This document shows positions 1-7,258 of a stretch of 17,783 nt of DNA, piece by piece. Made by a program: the position numbers and the translations under genes. A model generated the notes under the pieces. It searched no databases and was not told the DNA's origin. It was given only the letters and a program-made list of their open reading frames with translations. Origin of the DNA: JBFWWW01 sp050245975 (GTDB lineage: Bacteria > Pseudomonadota > Alphaproteobacteria > Rhizobiales > Hyphomicrobiaceae); NCBI GenBank assembly GCA_050245975.1, contig JBFWWW010000067.1, forward strand, positions 1 through 17,783. Direction: 5' to 3'. The stretch's first letter is position 1, and each line of letters opens with the position of its first letter.

Positions 1-1656
1 CATCGACCCGTCATGCGCAACCGTCACCTTCGCCCAGTCCGGAGCGAAATGGAATTTCCCGTCGCTGTGGCCGAAGCCGTTGATGAAGTGCGAGGTCTCG
101 AAATCCGGTTGCAGGTCGATCCAGCGGTTGGCGACAAGGTCCTCCCAGGTGCCGAGGCCCGACGCTTGCAGCGTCGCATCCAGGATCTCGGCCGGGCTCA
201 TCTCGAAACCGCGATGGCTGGCGCCGACGCGCCTCGCGATGGCGCAGATCACGTCATGATTGGACCGGCATTCGCCCGGCGGCTGCAGCAGGCGCGCGCC
301 CGGCTGGAGATGCTGATGCCCTCCGGCCGTGTAGATGTCGTCGTGCTCGAGGAACATCGTTGCCGGGATCACGACGTCGGCCATCTGCGCGGTCGCGGTC
401 ATGAACTGCTCGTGCACGCACACGAACAGGTCGTCGCGGGCGAAGCCCGCCTTGACCTTGCGCTGTTCGGGCGCGACCTGCACCGGATTGGTGTTCTGGA
501 TCAGCAGCGCCTTGACCGGCGGCCCGTCGCGCAGATCGTGCGGGTCGTTCACCAGCACCGGTCCGATGCGCGACTGATCGAGCTGACGCACGGCCGGATC
601 GCGCACGTCGAGCCCTTCGATCAGGCTGCGGTCGATCTTGTAGAGATCCATGTTCTTGTGGAATGCGCCGCCGCCCTCGTGCAGCCACGCGCCCGTGACG
701 CAGGGGATCGACGCCGCCGCATGGATCGAGGCGACGCCATTGCGCGACCGGGCGAACCCGTAGCCGAGGCGGAAGAATGTGCGCGGCGTCGTCCCCACCA
801 TGCGCGCGAACGTCTCGATCTCGCCGACCGTCAGCCCGGTGATGGCGCTCGCCCATTCGGGCGTGCGCGAGCGCACATGCTGTTCCAGATCGCGCGGACA
901 GTCGGTGTATTTCTCGAGGTACGGCCAGTTCGCATACCCGTCGCGGAACAGGACGTGCATGACCGCGCAAGCGAGCGCCGCGTCCGTGCCGGGCTTCAGC
1001 ACCAGCCCGAGATCGGCCGCCTCCACGGTGCCGTTGCGGTAGACGTCGATGGCGACCAGCTTCGCGCCGCGCTCCTTGCGCGCGCGTGCCACGTGCGTCA
1101 TCACGTTGACCTGCGTGTTCACGGGGTTCGTGCCCCAGATCACGACCAGGTCCGATTTCGCCATCTCGCGCGGATCGGGGCCGCGGAACGCGCCCGTCGC
1201 CGCCCGGAAGCCGACCGCGGGCAGCGTCACGCAGATGGTGTTGTACTGTCCGGCATAGCGCTTGGCGTGGCGCAGACGGTTGATGCCGTCGCGCATCAGC
1301 AGCCCCATGGTGCCGGCGTAATAATAGGGCCAGACGCTTTGCGATCCGAACGCCTGCTCGGCCTTCAGCATCGCCTCGGCCGTGATGTCGAGCGCATCGT
1401 CCCACGAGATGCGCTCGAAGCGGCCCGAGCCTTTCGGACCTATGCGGCGCAGCGGATGCAGCAGCCGGTCGGGATGATGGACGCGCTCGGCATAGCGGGC
1501 GACCTTCGCGCACACAACACCGGACGTGTAGGTGTTGGATTTCGCGCCGCGGACACGGCCGATGCGGCCGCCCTCCAGCAGTTCCACCTCGAGCGCGCAG
1601 GTTGACGGACAGTCATGCGGGCATGTCGAGTAGCCGATGGGAACCCTGGCATCCAT
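1..1656 (-). CDS. Molybdopterin (bis-MGD) oxidoreductase, C-terminus cut by window edge
   Basis: 552 residues are visible; the frame is open through base 1, so the C-terminal part, including the expected molybdopterin-dinucleotide-binding domain, lies outside. The N-terminus carries a [4Fe-4S] motif CPHDCPSTC with Cys12, Cys16, Cys20 and a fourth Cys at 49, followed by Lys51 as in NapA/formate dehydrogenases. The segment NTICVTLPAVGF (139-150) lines up with the NapA motif around its molybdenum-ligand Cys, so Cys142 is the likely metal ligand. This places the protein in the DMSO-reductase superfamily (COG0243). The substrate cannot be read from the sequence; formate, nitrate, thiosulfate-type or N/S-oxide substrates are all possible, although a Cys ligand argues against Ser-ligated DMSO/biotin-sulfoxide reductases. 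ATG at 1656 is the first start after an in-frame stop at 1690-1692. No clear Shine-Dalgarno precedes it. No Tat signal is visible, suggesting a cytoplasmic enzyme. It lies 100 nt after the DinB-family gene on the same strand. Confidence 0.9.
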   Translation of the reverse strand, partial: MDARVPIGYSTCPHDCPSTCALEVELLEGGRIGRVRGAKSNTYTSGVVCAKVARYAERVHHPDRLLHPLRRIGPKGSGRFERISWDDALDITAEAMLKAEQAFGSQSVWPYYYAGTMGLLMRDGINRLRHAKRYAGQYNTICVTLPAVGFRAATGAFRGPDPREMAKSDLVVIWGTNPVNTQVNVMTHVARARKERGAKLVAIDVYRNGTVEAADLGLVLKPGTDAALACAVMHVLFRDGYANWPYLEKYTDCPRDLEQHVRSRTPEWASAITGLTVGEIETFARMVGTTPRTFFRLGYGFARSRNGVASIHAAASIPCVTGAWLHEGGGAFHKNMDLYKIDRSLIEGLDVRDPAVRQLDQSRIGPVLVNDPHDLRDGPPVKALLIQNTNPVQVAPEQRKVKAGFARDDLFVCVHEQFMTATAQMADVVIPATMFLEHDDIYTAGGHQHLQPGARLLQPPGECRSNHDVICAIARRVGASHRGFEMSPAEILDATLQASGLGTWEDLVANRWIDLQPDFETSHFINGFGHSDGKFHFAPDWAKVTVAHDGSM

Positions 1657-1756
1657 GGAGGATCTCTGCGCTGGCGAGCCGCTGGCAAGCTATCCGGCTT
1701 CGCCGCAACTTCCAAGGGCCGCAACATCCGAGGCGCCGGCGGCAACAGGCACCCCC

Positions 1757-2260
1757 TCAATCAGGCATGAAGGCCAGGTCGGTGACGCCCGGTGCGATAC
1801 CGGACTGGGTCAGCATGCAGTGCACCTGCCCGCGATGGTGGGTCTGGTGATTGAACATGTGCGTCACCAGCAGCCACTTCGGCCGCGCCACGTCTTTTCC
1901 CAGCGAGCCGGAATACCAGGTGAGGTCGCCCTGCAGCCATCCGGCATCAAGGCCCTGGGTCCATCTGAGAATGACCTCGTCGAAGGCCGCGCGCTGGCTC
2001 TTGAGGTCGTCCCAGTCCGCGACCATCGCCGGAGACTCGGCGATGGAGGAGACGCTCGCCTCCGGCGTGCCGGCGAAGCGGCTCATCCACTGCATATCGC
2101 CATACAGAAGATGGCTGAGCGTGCCGTGGATGGACTTGAAGAATGCGCCCTTGTCCTGCCGCCGTTCCGCGTCCGGCAGCCGATCCGCAGCGCCATAGAT
2201 GCTCTGGTTCTGCCACCGGTTGTAGCGCGCCATGGTCTGCATATGCGCCGGTGTGATCAT
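1757..2260 (-). CDS. DinB-family metal-binding protein
   Basis: A 167-residue protein of the size and pattern of the DinB/YfiT four-helix-bundle family. The metal triad is visible: His50 in the HLLYGD segment of helix 2, and His138 and His142 in FNHQTHHRGQVH near the C-terminus. Family members bind a divalent metal. Some act as thiol-dependent S-transferases (with bacillithiol, mycothiol or glutathione) and most have no proven substrate. An AGGTGA Shine-Dalgarno lies about 6 nt before the ATG at 2260. The gene sits 29 nt after the glutathione S-transferase gene and is probably co-transcribed with it; this pairing fits a role in thiol chemistry or detoxification, which is inference. Confidence 0.92.
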   Translation of the reverse strand: MITPAHMQTMARYNRWQNQSIYGAADRLPDAERRQDKGAFFKSIHGTLSHLLYGDMQWMSRFAGTPEASVSSIAESPAMVADWDDLKSQRAAFDEVILRWTQGLDAGWLQGDLTWYSGSLGKDVARPKWLLVTHMFNHQTHHRGQVHCMLTQSGIAPGVTDLAFMPD

Positions 2261-2289
2261 GGCCGTTCACCTGCGGTCGGGCTTTGGCG

Positions 2290-2901
2290 TCAGGTTTTCG
2301 GGGCCGTCTTATCGAAAGCCGGCACCGCCTTCGCGAACGTATCGAGCCAGGCCACCAGTTTGGGATGCTTGCCGCGCCACACGCCCTTGTGGCGGAAATC
2401 GAGATAGCCCAGCGCGCAGGCAAGTGTCAGGTGGCCATAGTCCGGACCGCCCGCACCCCAGGCCGGCGGCGCCTTCTCCAGCTCGGCAAGGCCGCGGTCG
2501 ATCTTGGCCTGCTGGCGGTCCATCCAGCCCTGCACCGCCATGTTCTCCGGCCGGAAGCGCGCCTCGTAGACGAGCAGCAGCGCCGCATCGAGAATGCCGT
2601 CGCACAGCGCGCCGAGCGTCAGCGTCTTCCAGCGCTCCATGCCGCTTTTTGGCACGAGAACCGGCGCCGGCGCGAGCGAGTCGAGGTATTCGACGATCAC
2701 CGGACTGTCGTAAATGGCCTGTCCGCCGTCGGTCACGAGGCAGGGGATCTTGCCCAGGGGATTGCTGCGGTTGAGAGCCGGATCGCCGGCATTCGTATCC
2801 GCAGCGATCACTTCAATCTTGTCCTGCAGGCCCTTCATCGCCATCGCGATCTTCACCTTGCGGCCAAAGGGAGACAGCGGGCTCGAGTAGAGTTTCATCA
2901 T
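2290..2901 (-). CDS. Glutathione S-transferase, YibF-like
   Basis: A 203-residue protein with an N-terminal thioredoxin-fold domain (about 1-78) and a C-terminal all-helical GST domain (about 88-200). Visible hallmarks are SPLSPFGRKV near the N-terminus (Ser in the catalytic position), NPLGKIPCL with the cis-proline at 53, and DSPVIVEYLD (65-74), which binds the gamma-glutamyl part of glutathione. The C-terminal stretches LCDGILDAALL and ACALGYLDFR closely resemble E. coli YibF. Substrate unknown; probably cytosolic conjugation or thiol-transfer chemistry. The start is placed at the ATG-ATG pair (2901/2898), with an ACAGGT-type ribosome site upstream. The frame stays open for another 15 codons upstream (to 2946), but those residues are outside the family alignment. 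First gene of a likely GST-DinB unit. Confidence 0.93.
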   Translation of the reverse strand: MMKLYSSPLSPFGRKVKIAMAMKGLQDKIEVIAADTNAGDPALNRSNPLGKIPCLVTDGGQAIYDSPVIVEYLDSLAPAPVLVPKSGMERWKTLTLGALCDGILDAALLLVYEARFRPENMAVQGWMDRQQAKIDRGLAELEKAPPAWGAGGPDYGHLTLACALGYLDFRHKGVWRGKHPKLVAWLDTFAKAVPAFDKTAPKT

Positions 2902-2989
2902 GGCGGGACCTGTTGAGCTGCGAAGCGGGGAAAGCGGCCCACCCAATCACCGCCCGCAGCCGCCGTCAATGTCGTCGCCGCATACGAAG

Positions 2990-3021
2990 CGCGCTCCGGC
3001 ATGCCGCCATGCCGGAGCGCG
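2990..3021. repeat. Perfect 14-bp inverted repeat with 4-nt loop
   Basis: CGCGCTCCGGCATG at 2990-3003 and its exact reverse complement at 3008-3021 flank the loop CCGC. It lies about 200 nt past the ABC-F stop and about 90 nt before the GST start in the minus-strand direction. No T-tract follows on either strand, so it could be a bidirectional terminator lacking a T-run, an mRNA-stabilising hairpin, or a member of a dispersed palindromic repeat family. Confidence 0.8.
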
Positions 3022-3162
3022 TGTTCAGGAGAGCGATTGCATCAGGGAGCCGGACCGGCAGGACCGGGGCTACGGCCCTCTGCCCCGGCTTCTTGCACCC
3101 GCTCGATCAGTGCCGGCCAGCTCCCCCAGGAACCATATCGGCAGTCCGCGGATGAAATCACC

Positions 3163-3180
3163 TGCCCGCGACGTCGGGCA
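3163..3180 (-). terminator. Possible ABC-F transcription end hairpin
   Basis: TGCCCG (3163-3168) and CGGGCA (3175-3180) form a 6-bp GC-rich stem with a 6-nt loop, beginning about 40 nt downstream of the ABC-F stop codon. There is no T-run, so this is only a weak terminator candidate. Confidence 0.3.
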
Positions 3181-3221
3181 CCAAGATTCCTGTGCATGAT
3201 CCGGCCGGACGAACAAACCCG

Positions 3222-5117
3222 TTACAAGCCTGCGGCGGCCTGTGCCTCCTCGTAGGATTGCGTCGCCTCGAGCCAGACGTCTTCGGCTGCTGCCAGCTCC
3301 TTGGCGCACTTGGCGCGATCGATGGACAGGGCCTGCGCCGTCGCGGCGGCCTTCGCATAGAGATCGGGATCGGCAAGCTGCCGGTCGAATACGGCAAGCC
3401 GCGTTGAAAGCTCGGCGACCTTGCGTTCCGCTGCCTGCATGGCCTTGCGCAACGGCGCGATCTCGGCGCGCCGCTCCGCCGTGGCGCGGCGGGCATCGGC
3501 ACGGCTGGCGCTCTTCTCCCGTTCGGAGGCGCCGCGGGTCGCCTGGCCCGACCGCGCCGCCAGCAGCTCGGCGCGGTAGTCCGCCATGTCGCCGTCGAAC
3601 GGACGCACCGTTCCGTCGCGCACGATCCAAAGCCGCTCGGCCGTCGCATCCACGAGATGGCGATCGTGACTGATGAGGATCACCGCGCCCGCGAAATCCC
3701 CCAGCGCCCGCACCAGCGATTCCCGGCTGTCGATATCGAGGTGGTTCGTCGGCTCGTCCAGGATCAACAGATGCGGGCCATGGAACGTCGCCAGCAGCAG
3801 CAGCAGGCGCGCCTTCTCGCCGCCAGAGAGGTTGCTGCATTTGGTATCCGCCTTGTCCGCGCCGAATCCCGCCTGGCTCAGGCGTGACCGCCGCTGCGCC
3901 TCGGTCGCCTCGGGCATGAGGTCGACGATGTAGTCGAAGGGCGTGCGCCCGGGTGCCAGCTCGTCGAGCTGATGCTGCGCGAAATAGCCGACGCTTGCCT
4001 GGGCGGCGCCGAACACCTTGCCCGACAGCGGACGAAGCCGGCCCGACAGCAGCTTGGCGAACGTGGACTTGCCGTTGCCGTTCTGCCCCAGAAGCGCGAT
4101 GCGGTCGTCACGGTCGATGCGCAGCGTCAGGTCGCCCAGCACCGGCTCGCCGGGCGCGTAGCCGACCGCTACCTCTTCGAGGCGAAGCAGCGGGCTGGCC
4201 AGCGGCTTTGCCGGCGCCGGGAACGAGAACGGCGCCACGCGATCCTCGATCTGCTCCGCGATCGGCTGCATGCGCGCGAGCGCTTTCATCCGGCTCTGTG
4301 CCTGCGCCGCCTTGCTTGCCTTGGCGCGGAACCGCTCGATGAACGCCTCGATGTGGCGGCGCTCATCGTCCTGCTTCTTCTTGAGCTTGAGGTCGAGGCT
4401 TTGCTTCATGCGGCGCGCATCCTCGAAGTCGTCGTAGCCGCCGCTGTAGAACGTCAGCTTGCCGCGATCGAGATGCAGCGTCGCCGTGGTCGCTCGGTTG
4501 AGCAGGTCGCGATCGTGACTGACGATCAGCACGGTGTGCGGATAGCTGGCGAGATAGGCCTCGAGCCACAGCGTGCCTTCCAGGTCGAGGTAGTTGGTCG
4601 GTTCGTCGAGCAGCAGAACCTCGGGCTCGAGCAGCAGCACCGCCGCCAGCGCGATGCGCATGCGCCAGCCGCCGGAATATGTGGCGCATGCGCGCTGTTG
4701 CGCGGCTTCGTCAAAACCCAAGCCCGCCAAGATCGAGGCCGCGCGCGCCGGCGCCGCGTAGGCGTCTATATCGACGAGCCGGAGCTGGATATCCGCTATG
4801 CGGTGCGGATCGTCCGCCGTCTCGGCTTCCGCAAGGAGCGCCGCCCGCTCCGTGTCCGCCGCCAGCACCCAGTCGAGCACGCTCTCCGGACCGCCCGGCG
4901 CTTCCTGCGCCACATGGCCGATGCGGGCACGGCGCGGGACCGTGATGGTGCCGGCATCGGGCGCGATGTCGCCGACGATAACGCGCAGCAGCGTCGTCTT
5001 GCCGGCGCCGTTGCGGCCGACGAGCCCGACCTTGTGCCCGGTCGGGATTCCCGCCGTTGCTCCGTCGAGGATCGGCTTGCCGGCGATGCGCAGGCTCAGG
5101 TCGTTGATATGCAGCAT
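3222..5117 (-). CDS. ABC-F family ATPase (YheS-like)
   Basis: A 631-residue soluble protein with two ABC domains and no membrane segment. Domain 1 has Walker A GRNGAGKT (34-41), signature YSGGW near 147 and Walker B LLLDEPTNYLD (168-178). Domain 2 has Walker A GQNGNGKS (344-351), signature LSGGE (430-434) and Walker B LILDEPTNHLD (451-461). A basic helical linker (about 233-300) corresponds to the P-site tether that enters the ribosome in ABC-F proteins. The C-terminus (about 540-625) is a charged, Ala-rich helical region, probably a coiled coil. ABC-F proteins are translation factors that act on stalled or antibiotic-blocked ribosomes; the typical housekeeping architecture does not suggest a specific resistance gene. 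I chose the ATG at 5117 because homology begins at MLHINDLSL. A GTG at 5156 would add 13 residues. It follows the sulfatase gene by 60 nt on the same strand. Confidence 0.95.
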   Translation of the reverse strand: MLHINDLSLRIAGKPILDGATAGIPTGHKVGLVGRNGAGKTTLLRVIVGDIAPDAGTITVPRRARIGHVAQEAPGGPESVLDWVLAADTERAALLAEAETADDPHRIADIQLRLVDIDAYAAPARAASILAGLGFDEAAQQRACATYSGGWRMRIALAAVLLLEPEVLLLDEPTNYLDLEGTLWLEAYLASYPHTVLIVSHDRDLLNRATTATLHLDRGKLTFYSGGYDDFEDARRMKQSLDLKLKKKQDDERRHIEAFIERFRAKASKAAQAQSRMKALARMQPIAEQIEDRVAPFSFPAPAKPLASPLLRLEEVAVGYAPGEPVLGDLTLRIDRDDRIALLGQNGNGKSTFAKLLSGRLRPLSGKVFGAAQASVGYFAQHQLDELAPGRTPFDYIVDLMPEATEAQRRSRLSQAGFGADKADTKCSNLSGGEKARLLLLLATFHGPHLLILDEPTNHLDIDSRESLVRALGDFAGAVILISHDRHLVDATAERLWIVRDGTVRPFDGDMADYRAELLAARSGQATRGASEREKSASRADARRATAERRAEIAPLRKAMQAAERKVAELSTRLAVFDRQLADPDLYAKAAATAQALSIDRAKCAKELAAAEDVWLEATQSYEEAQAAAGL

Positions 5118-5169
5118 GACGTAGCGGTGGATAGCGAACCGCCGCGGCGTTGTCACCCACCGCGCCGCC

Positions 5170-5193
5170 GGACGGCGCTATTGAGCGCCGTCC
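5170..5193 (-). terminator. 10-bp hairpin containing the sulfatase stop codon
   Basis: GGACGGCGCT (5170-5179) and AGCGCCGTCC (5184-5193) form a perfect 10-bp inverted repeat with a 4-nt loop. In the minus-strand mRNA the last codons of the sulfatase gene form the first arm, and the TAG stop (5178-5180) spans the loop and start of the second arm. No T-run follows. It may end or process the transcript between the sulfatase and ABC-F genes. Confidence 0.5.
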
Positions 5194-7136
5194 ACGCGGC
5201 TGTCGATGCGGCGCGAGTGCTGAATCCAGTCGGACGCGTACTGGTAGTATGCGATGGCATCATCAACCAGCGTCTTGTCGACGCCGTCGAGCCGCTTGCG
5301 CGTCAGGCCATCGAAACCCTCGATCTCCCGTTTCGGCCCCAGCACGGCGACCTTGCCGTCCCGGACGAGCGCCACCTTCTGGTAGATGCCGATGAAGGCC
5401 CGCGGCTCGCTCTCGCGATCGTTGAGAACGTCCTTGCCGTAGAACCGCGAGCGATAGGTGGTTTTGAGGAGGCCGAGCAGCGTCGGTCCGATGTCGATCT
5501 GGCTCATCAGCCGCTCGTAGCGCTGCGGCTTGATCAGCTCCGGCGCATACATCAGCGCCATGATGTGATAGCGCGTCGGGTCGAGCTCGACCTTGCCCGA
5601 CGTCCCGGCCGTATGGTCGCCGACGAAAATGAAGACCGTATCCGCAAACCAGGGCTTCGACTTTGCCGCCGCGATGAACGCGCCGACGGCATAGTCGGCA
5701 TATTTCACGCCGCCGAGCCGACCCGATTTCGAGCGGATGTCGATCTTGCCGTCCGGATAGGTAAAGGGACGATGGTTGGACGTCGTCATCACGACATCGA
5801 AGAAGTGCTTCCCGGCTGCATGCGAGGCGTCCGCTTCCTTGATGACGCGATTGAACAGGTCCTCGTCCGAGACCCCCCACACATTCGAGAAATGGATCTC
5901 GTCGGCCGCCAGGTTCGTCCGGTCCGTGACGTCGAATCCGTTGGCCGAAAAGAACGCGTTCATGTTGTCGAAGTAGCCGTAGCCGCCATAGATGAAGCGG
6001 GTGTCGTAACCGCGCTCCTTGAAGACCCAGCCCAGCGAATAGAGCCCCTCGTTGCCCGGCCGCCGCAGAATCGACTGTCCCGGCGTCGGCGGCACCGACA
6101 GCGTCAGGGCTTCAAGCCCGCGCACGGTTCTGTTGCCGGTGGCCAGCAGGTTGGTGAACAGGAGGCCCTCGCGCGCGAGCCTGTCGAGGTTTGGCGTCAG
6201 CCCGCTCGAATTTCCGAACAGCCCGGAATATTCCGCGCCCATGCTCTCCATGCCGACGAGCACAACGTTCTTGCGCAGCATCGGTCCGTCATGCGTGATC
6301 ACCCGTGTGAGCTGGTCGTGCCCCGGATCGACGAAGCGCGCGTCGGCGCCGCCGTTGAGTTCGACCATGCGCGCATGCACCTGGTCGTCAGGCCGCGTCG
6401 CATAGAACTTGCGATAGTTGATCTCGTTGTGGCGGAACGCGCTGAAGAGCGACCAGATACCGTTGAGCGAAAGCTCGCTCTCGTAGGCATTGGCCTTGCT
6501 CACGGCCCAGGACGACGACGTCGCGGCGATCATCACCACCGGCAGCCCCAGCGCCACGGCCGCCGCCGGGATCCGGGCGCGGAATGAGGCCGTCTCCCGC
6601 GGCGGATAGAGCCGGCCGCGCAGCAGGTAGGTCACCGCCAGCACGAACACCGATATGCCGATCAGCATGCGCGCGACGGGATAGGATTCCCAGATATTGC
6701 CGATCACCTCATGCGTGTAGACGAGATAGTCGACGGCAATGAAATTGAAGCGCGCGCCGAACTCCGTCCAGAACAGGTGTTCCGCGACGCTGTCGAACAG
6801 CACGACGAACACGAACACCGCAAATCCGACCAATGAAGCCACGCGGTCGACCCGCCCGCCTTTCCACGACTGCGGCAGGATCAGCCACCACAGCACGACG
6901 GGAATGGCGAATGCCGTGAAGACCGCGAGATCGAACCACGCACCGACGATGAACGGTGAAAACACGCTGGCGAGGGAGTCGGCATAGTCGTGCGCGACGC
7001 GCAGCGCGAGGGTGAGGCGAACGATGAACTGGTCGACGAGGAAAACGATCAGCAGGGGCAGAATGCGCCGGATCAGCGCCTTGCTTGGCGAAGACTGCAC
7101 GGCATCGGTGCCGCCGGCCGTTATGACATCCGACAT
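5178..7136 (-). CDS. LTA-synthase-like sulfatase / phosphoglycerol transferase, membrane bound
   Basis: A 652-residue protein with about five N-terminal membrane helices (about 25-45, 62-87, 98-122, 155-172, 188-210) followed by a large extracytoplasmic alkaline-phosphatase/sulfatase-fold domain (about 285-620). LtaS-type active-site elements are visible: Glu297 in GMESMGAEYSG, the nucleophile Thr337 in GNRTVRGLEAL, His455 in TSNHRPF, and Asp507-His508 in FVGDHT. Family members move phosphoglycerol (LtaS, OpgB/MdoB) or phosphoethanolamine-type groups onto envelope glycans or lipids. In a Gram-negative, periplasmic glucan or lipid modification is more likely than true lipoteichoic acid synthesis; this is inference. 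I chose the ATG at 7136 because GGTGGGGG precedes it at good spacing; a GTG at 7169 would add 11 residues. It lies between the GYF_2 gene and the ABC-F gene. Confidence 0.92.
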   Translation of the reverse strand: MSDVITAGGTDAVQSSPSKALIRRILPLLIVFLVDQFIVRLTLALRVAHDYADSLASVFSPFIVGAWFDLAVFTAFAIPVVLWWLILPQSWKGGRVDRVASLVGFAVFVFVVLFDSVAEHLFWTEFGARFNFIAVDYLVYTHEVIGNIWESYPVARMLIGISVFVLAVTYLLRGRLYPPRETASFRARIPAAAVALGLPVVMIAATSSSWAVSKANAYESELSLNGIWSLFSAFRHNEINYRKFYATRPDDQVHARMVELNGGADARFVDPGHDQLTRVITHDGPMLRKNVVLVGMESMGAEYSGLFGNSSGLTPNLDRLAREGLLFTNLLATGNRTVRGLEALTLSVPPTPGQSILRRPGNEGLYSLGWVFKERGYDTRFIYGGYGYFDNMNAFFSANGFDVTDRTNLAADEIHFSNVWGVSDEDLFNRVIKEADASHAAGKHFFDVVMTTSNHRPFTYPDGKIDIRSKSGRLGGVKYADYAVGAFIAAAKSKPWFADTVFIFVGDHTAGTSGKVELDPTRYHIMALMYAPELIKPQRYERLMSQIDIGPTLLGLLKTTYRSRFYGKDVLNDRESEPRAFIGIYQKVALVRDGKVAVLGPKREIEGFDGLTRKRLDGVDKTLVDDAIAYYQYASDWIQHSRRIDSRVDGAQ

Positions 7137-7184
7137 CGAGGCCCCCACCGATCCTGTTTGATCGAACACCGCCGGTCAGCGGGC

Positions 7185-7228
7185 GGCGACATTTCAGTTT
7201 GCCTCAATCGGGGCCGAAATGTGGCGCC
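7185..7228. repeat. Imperfect inverted repeat downstream of the GYF_2 gene
   Basis: GGCGACATTTC (7185-7195) pairs with GAAATGT-GG-CGCC (7216-7228), leaving a 2-nt bulge and a 20-nt loop. It starts about 30 nt past the GYF_2 gene stop and ends about 50 nt before the sulfatase start. The right arm overlaps a perfect tandem duplication of GTGGCGCCTC (7221-7230 and 7231-7240). It could be a transcript 3' end or a protein-binding site upstream of the sulfatase gene. Confidence 0.4.
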
Positions 7229-7258
7229 TCGTGGCGCCTCCGTGCGCGCAGGCCAGCG

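Larger units (their letters stand above)
2902..3221. other. 320-nt intergenic region with several inverted repeats, no gene
   Basis: Between the ABC-F stop and the GST start. Frames crossing it are Arg/Pro-rich, match no family and lack a credible ribosome site, so I see no gene. It contains a 14-bp perfect hairpin at 2990-3021, a 7-bp hairpin at 3064-3088 (CCGGGGC/GCCCCGG), a 6-bp hairpin at 3163-3180 (TGCCCG/CGGGCA) and a 10-bp palindrome TCCGGCCGGA at 3200-3209. On the minus strand a TTGACG hexamer (plus 2964-2969) could be a -35 box for the GST gene, but no convincing -10 follows. Confidence 0.7.

Noticed and set aside
13..1605. A 530-codon plus-strand frame opposite the molybdoenzyme gene
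   Set aside because: The minus-strand frame carries the Fe-S cysteines and molybdenum-site motif; the plus-strand frame shows none and is Arg/Asp-biased.
3064..3088. A CCGGGGC/GCCCCGG hairpin followed by a T-rich CTTCTT on the plus strand as a factor-independent terminator
   Set aside because: No plus-strand gene ends before it, so I keep it only as part of the repeat-rich gap.
2900..3255. Small plus-strand frames in the 320-nt gap between the GST and ABC-F genes
   Set aside because: They are Arg/Pro/Ser-rich, have no ribosome site, run through the hairpins, and resemble no family.
3972..6587. An 871-codon open frame on the plus strand opposite the ABC-F and sulfatase genes
   Set aside because: It lies antisense to two clear genes and crosses their junction, is rich in Arg, His and Ala, and shows no domain motif. 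Long antisense frames are common in GC-rich genomes.
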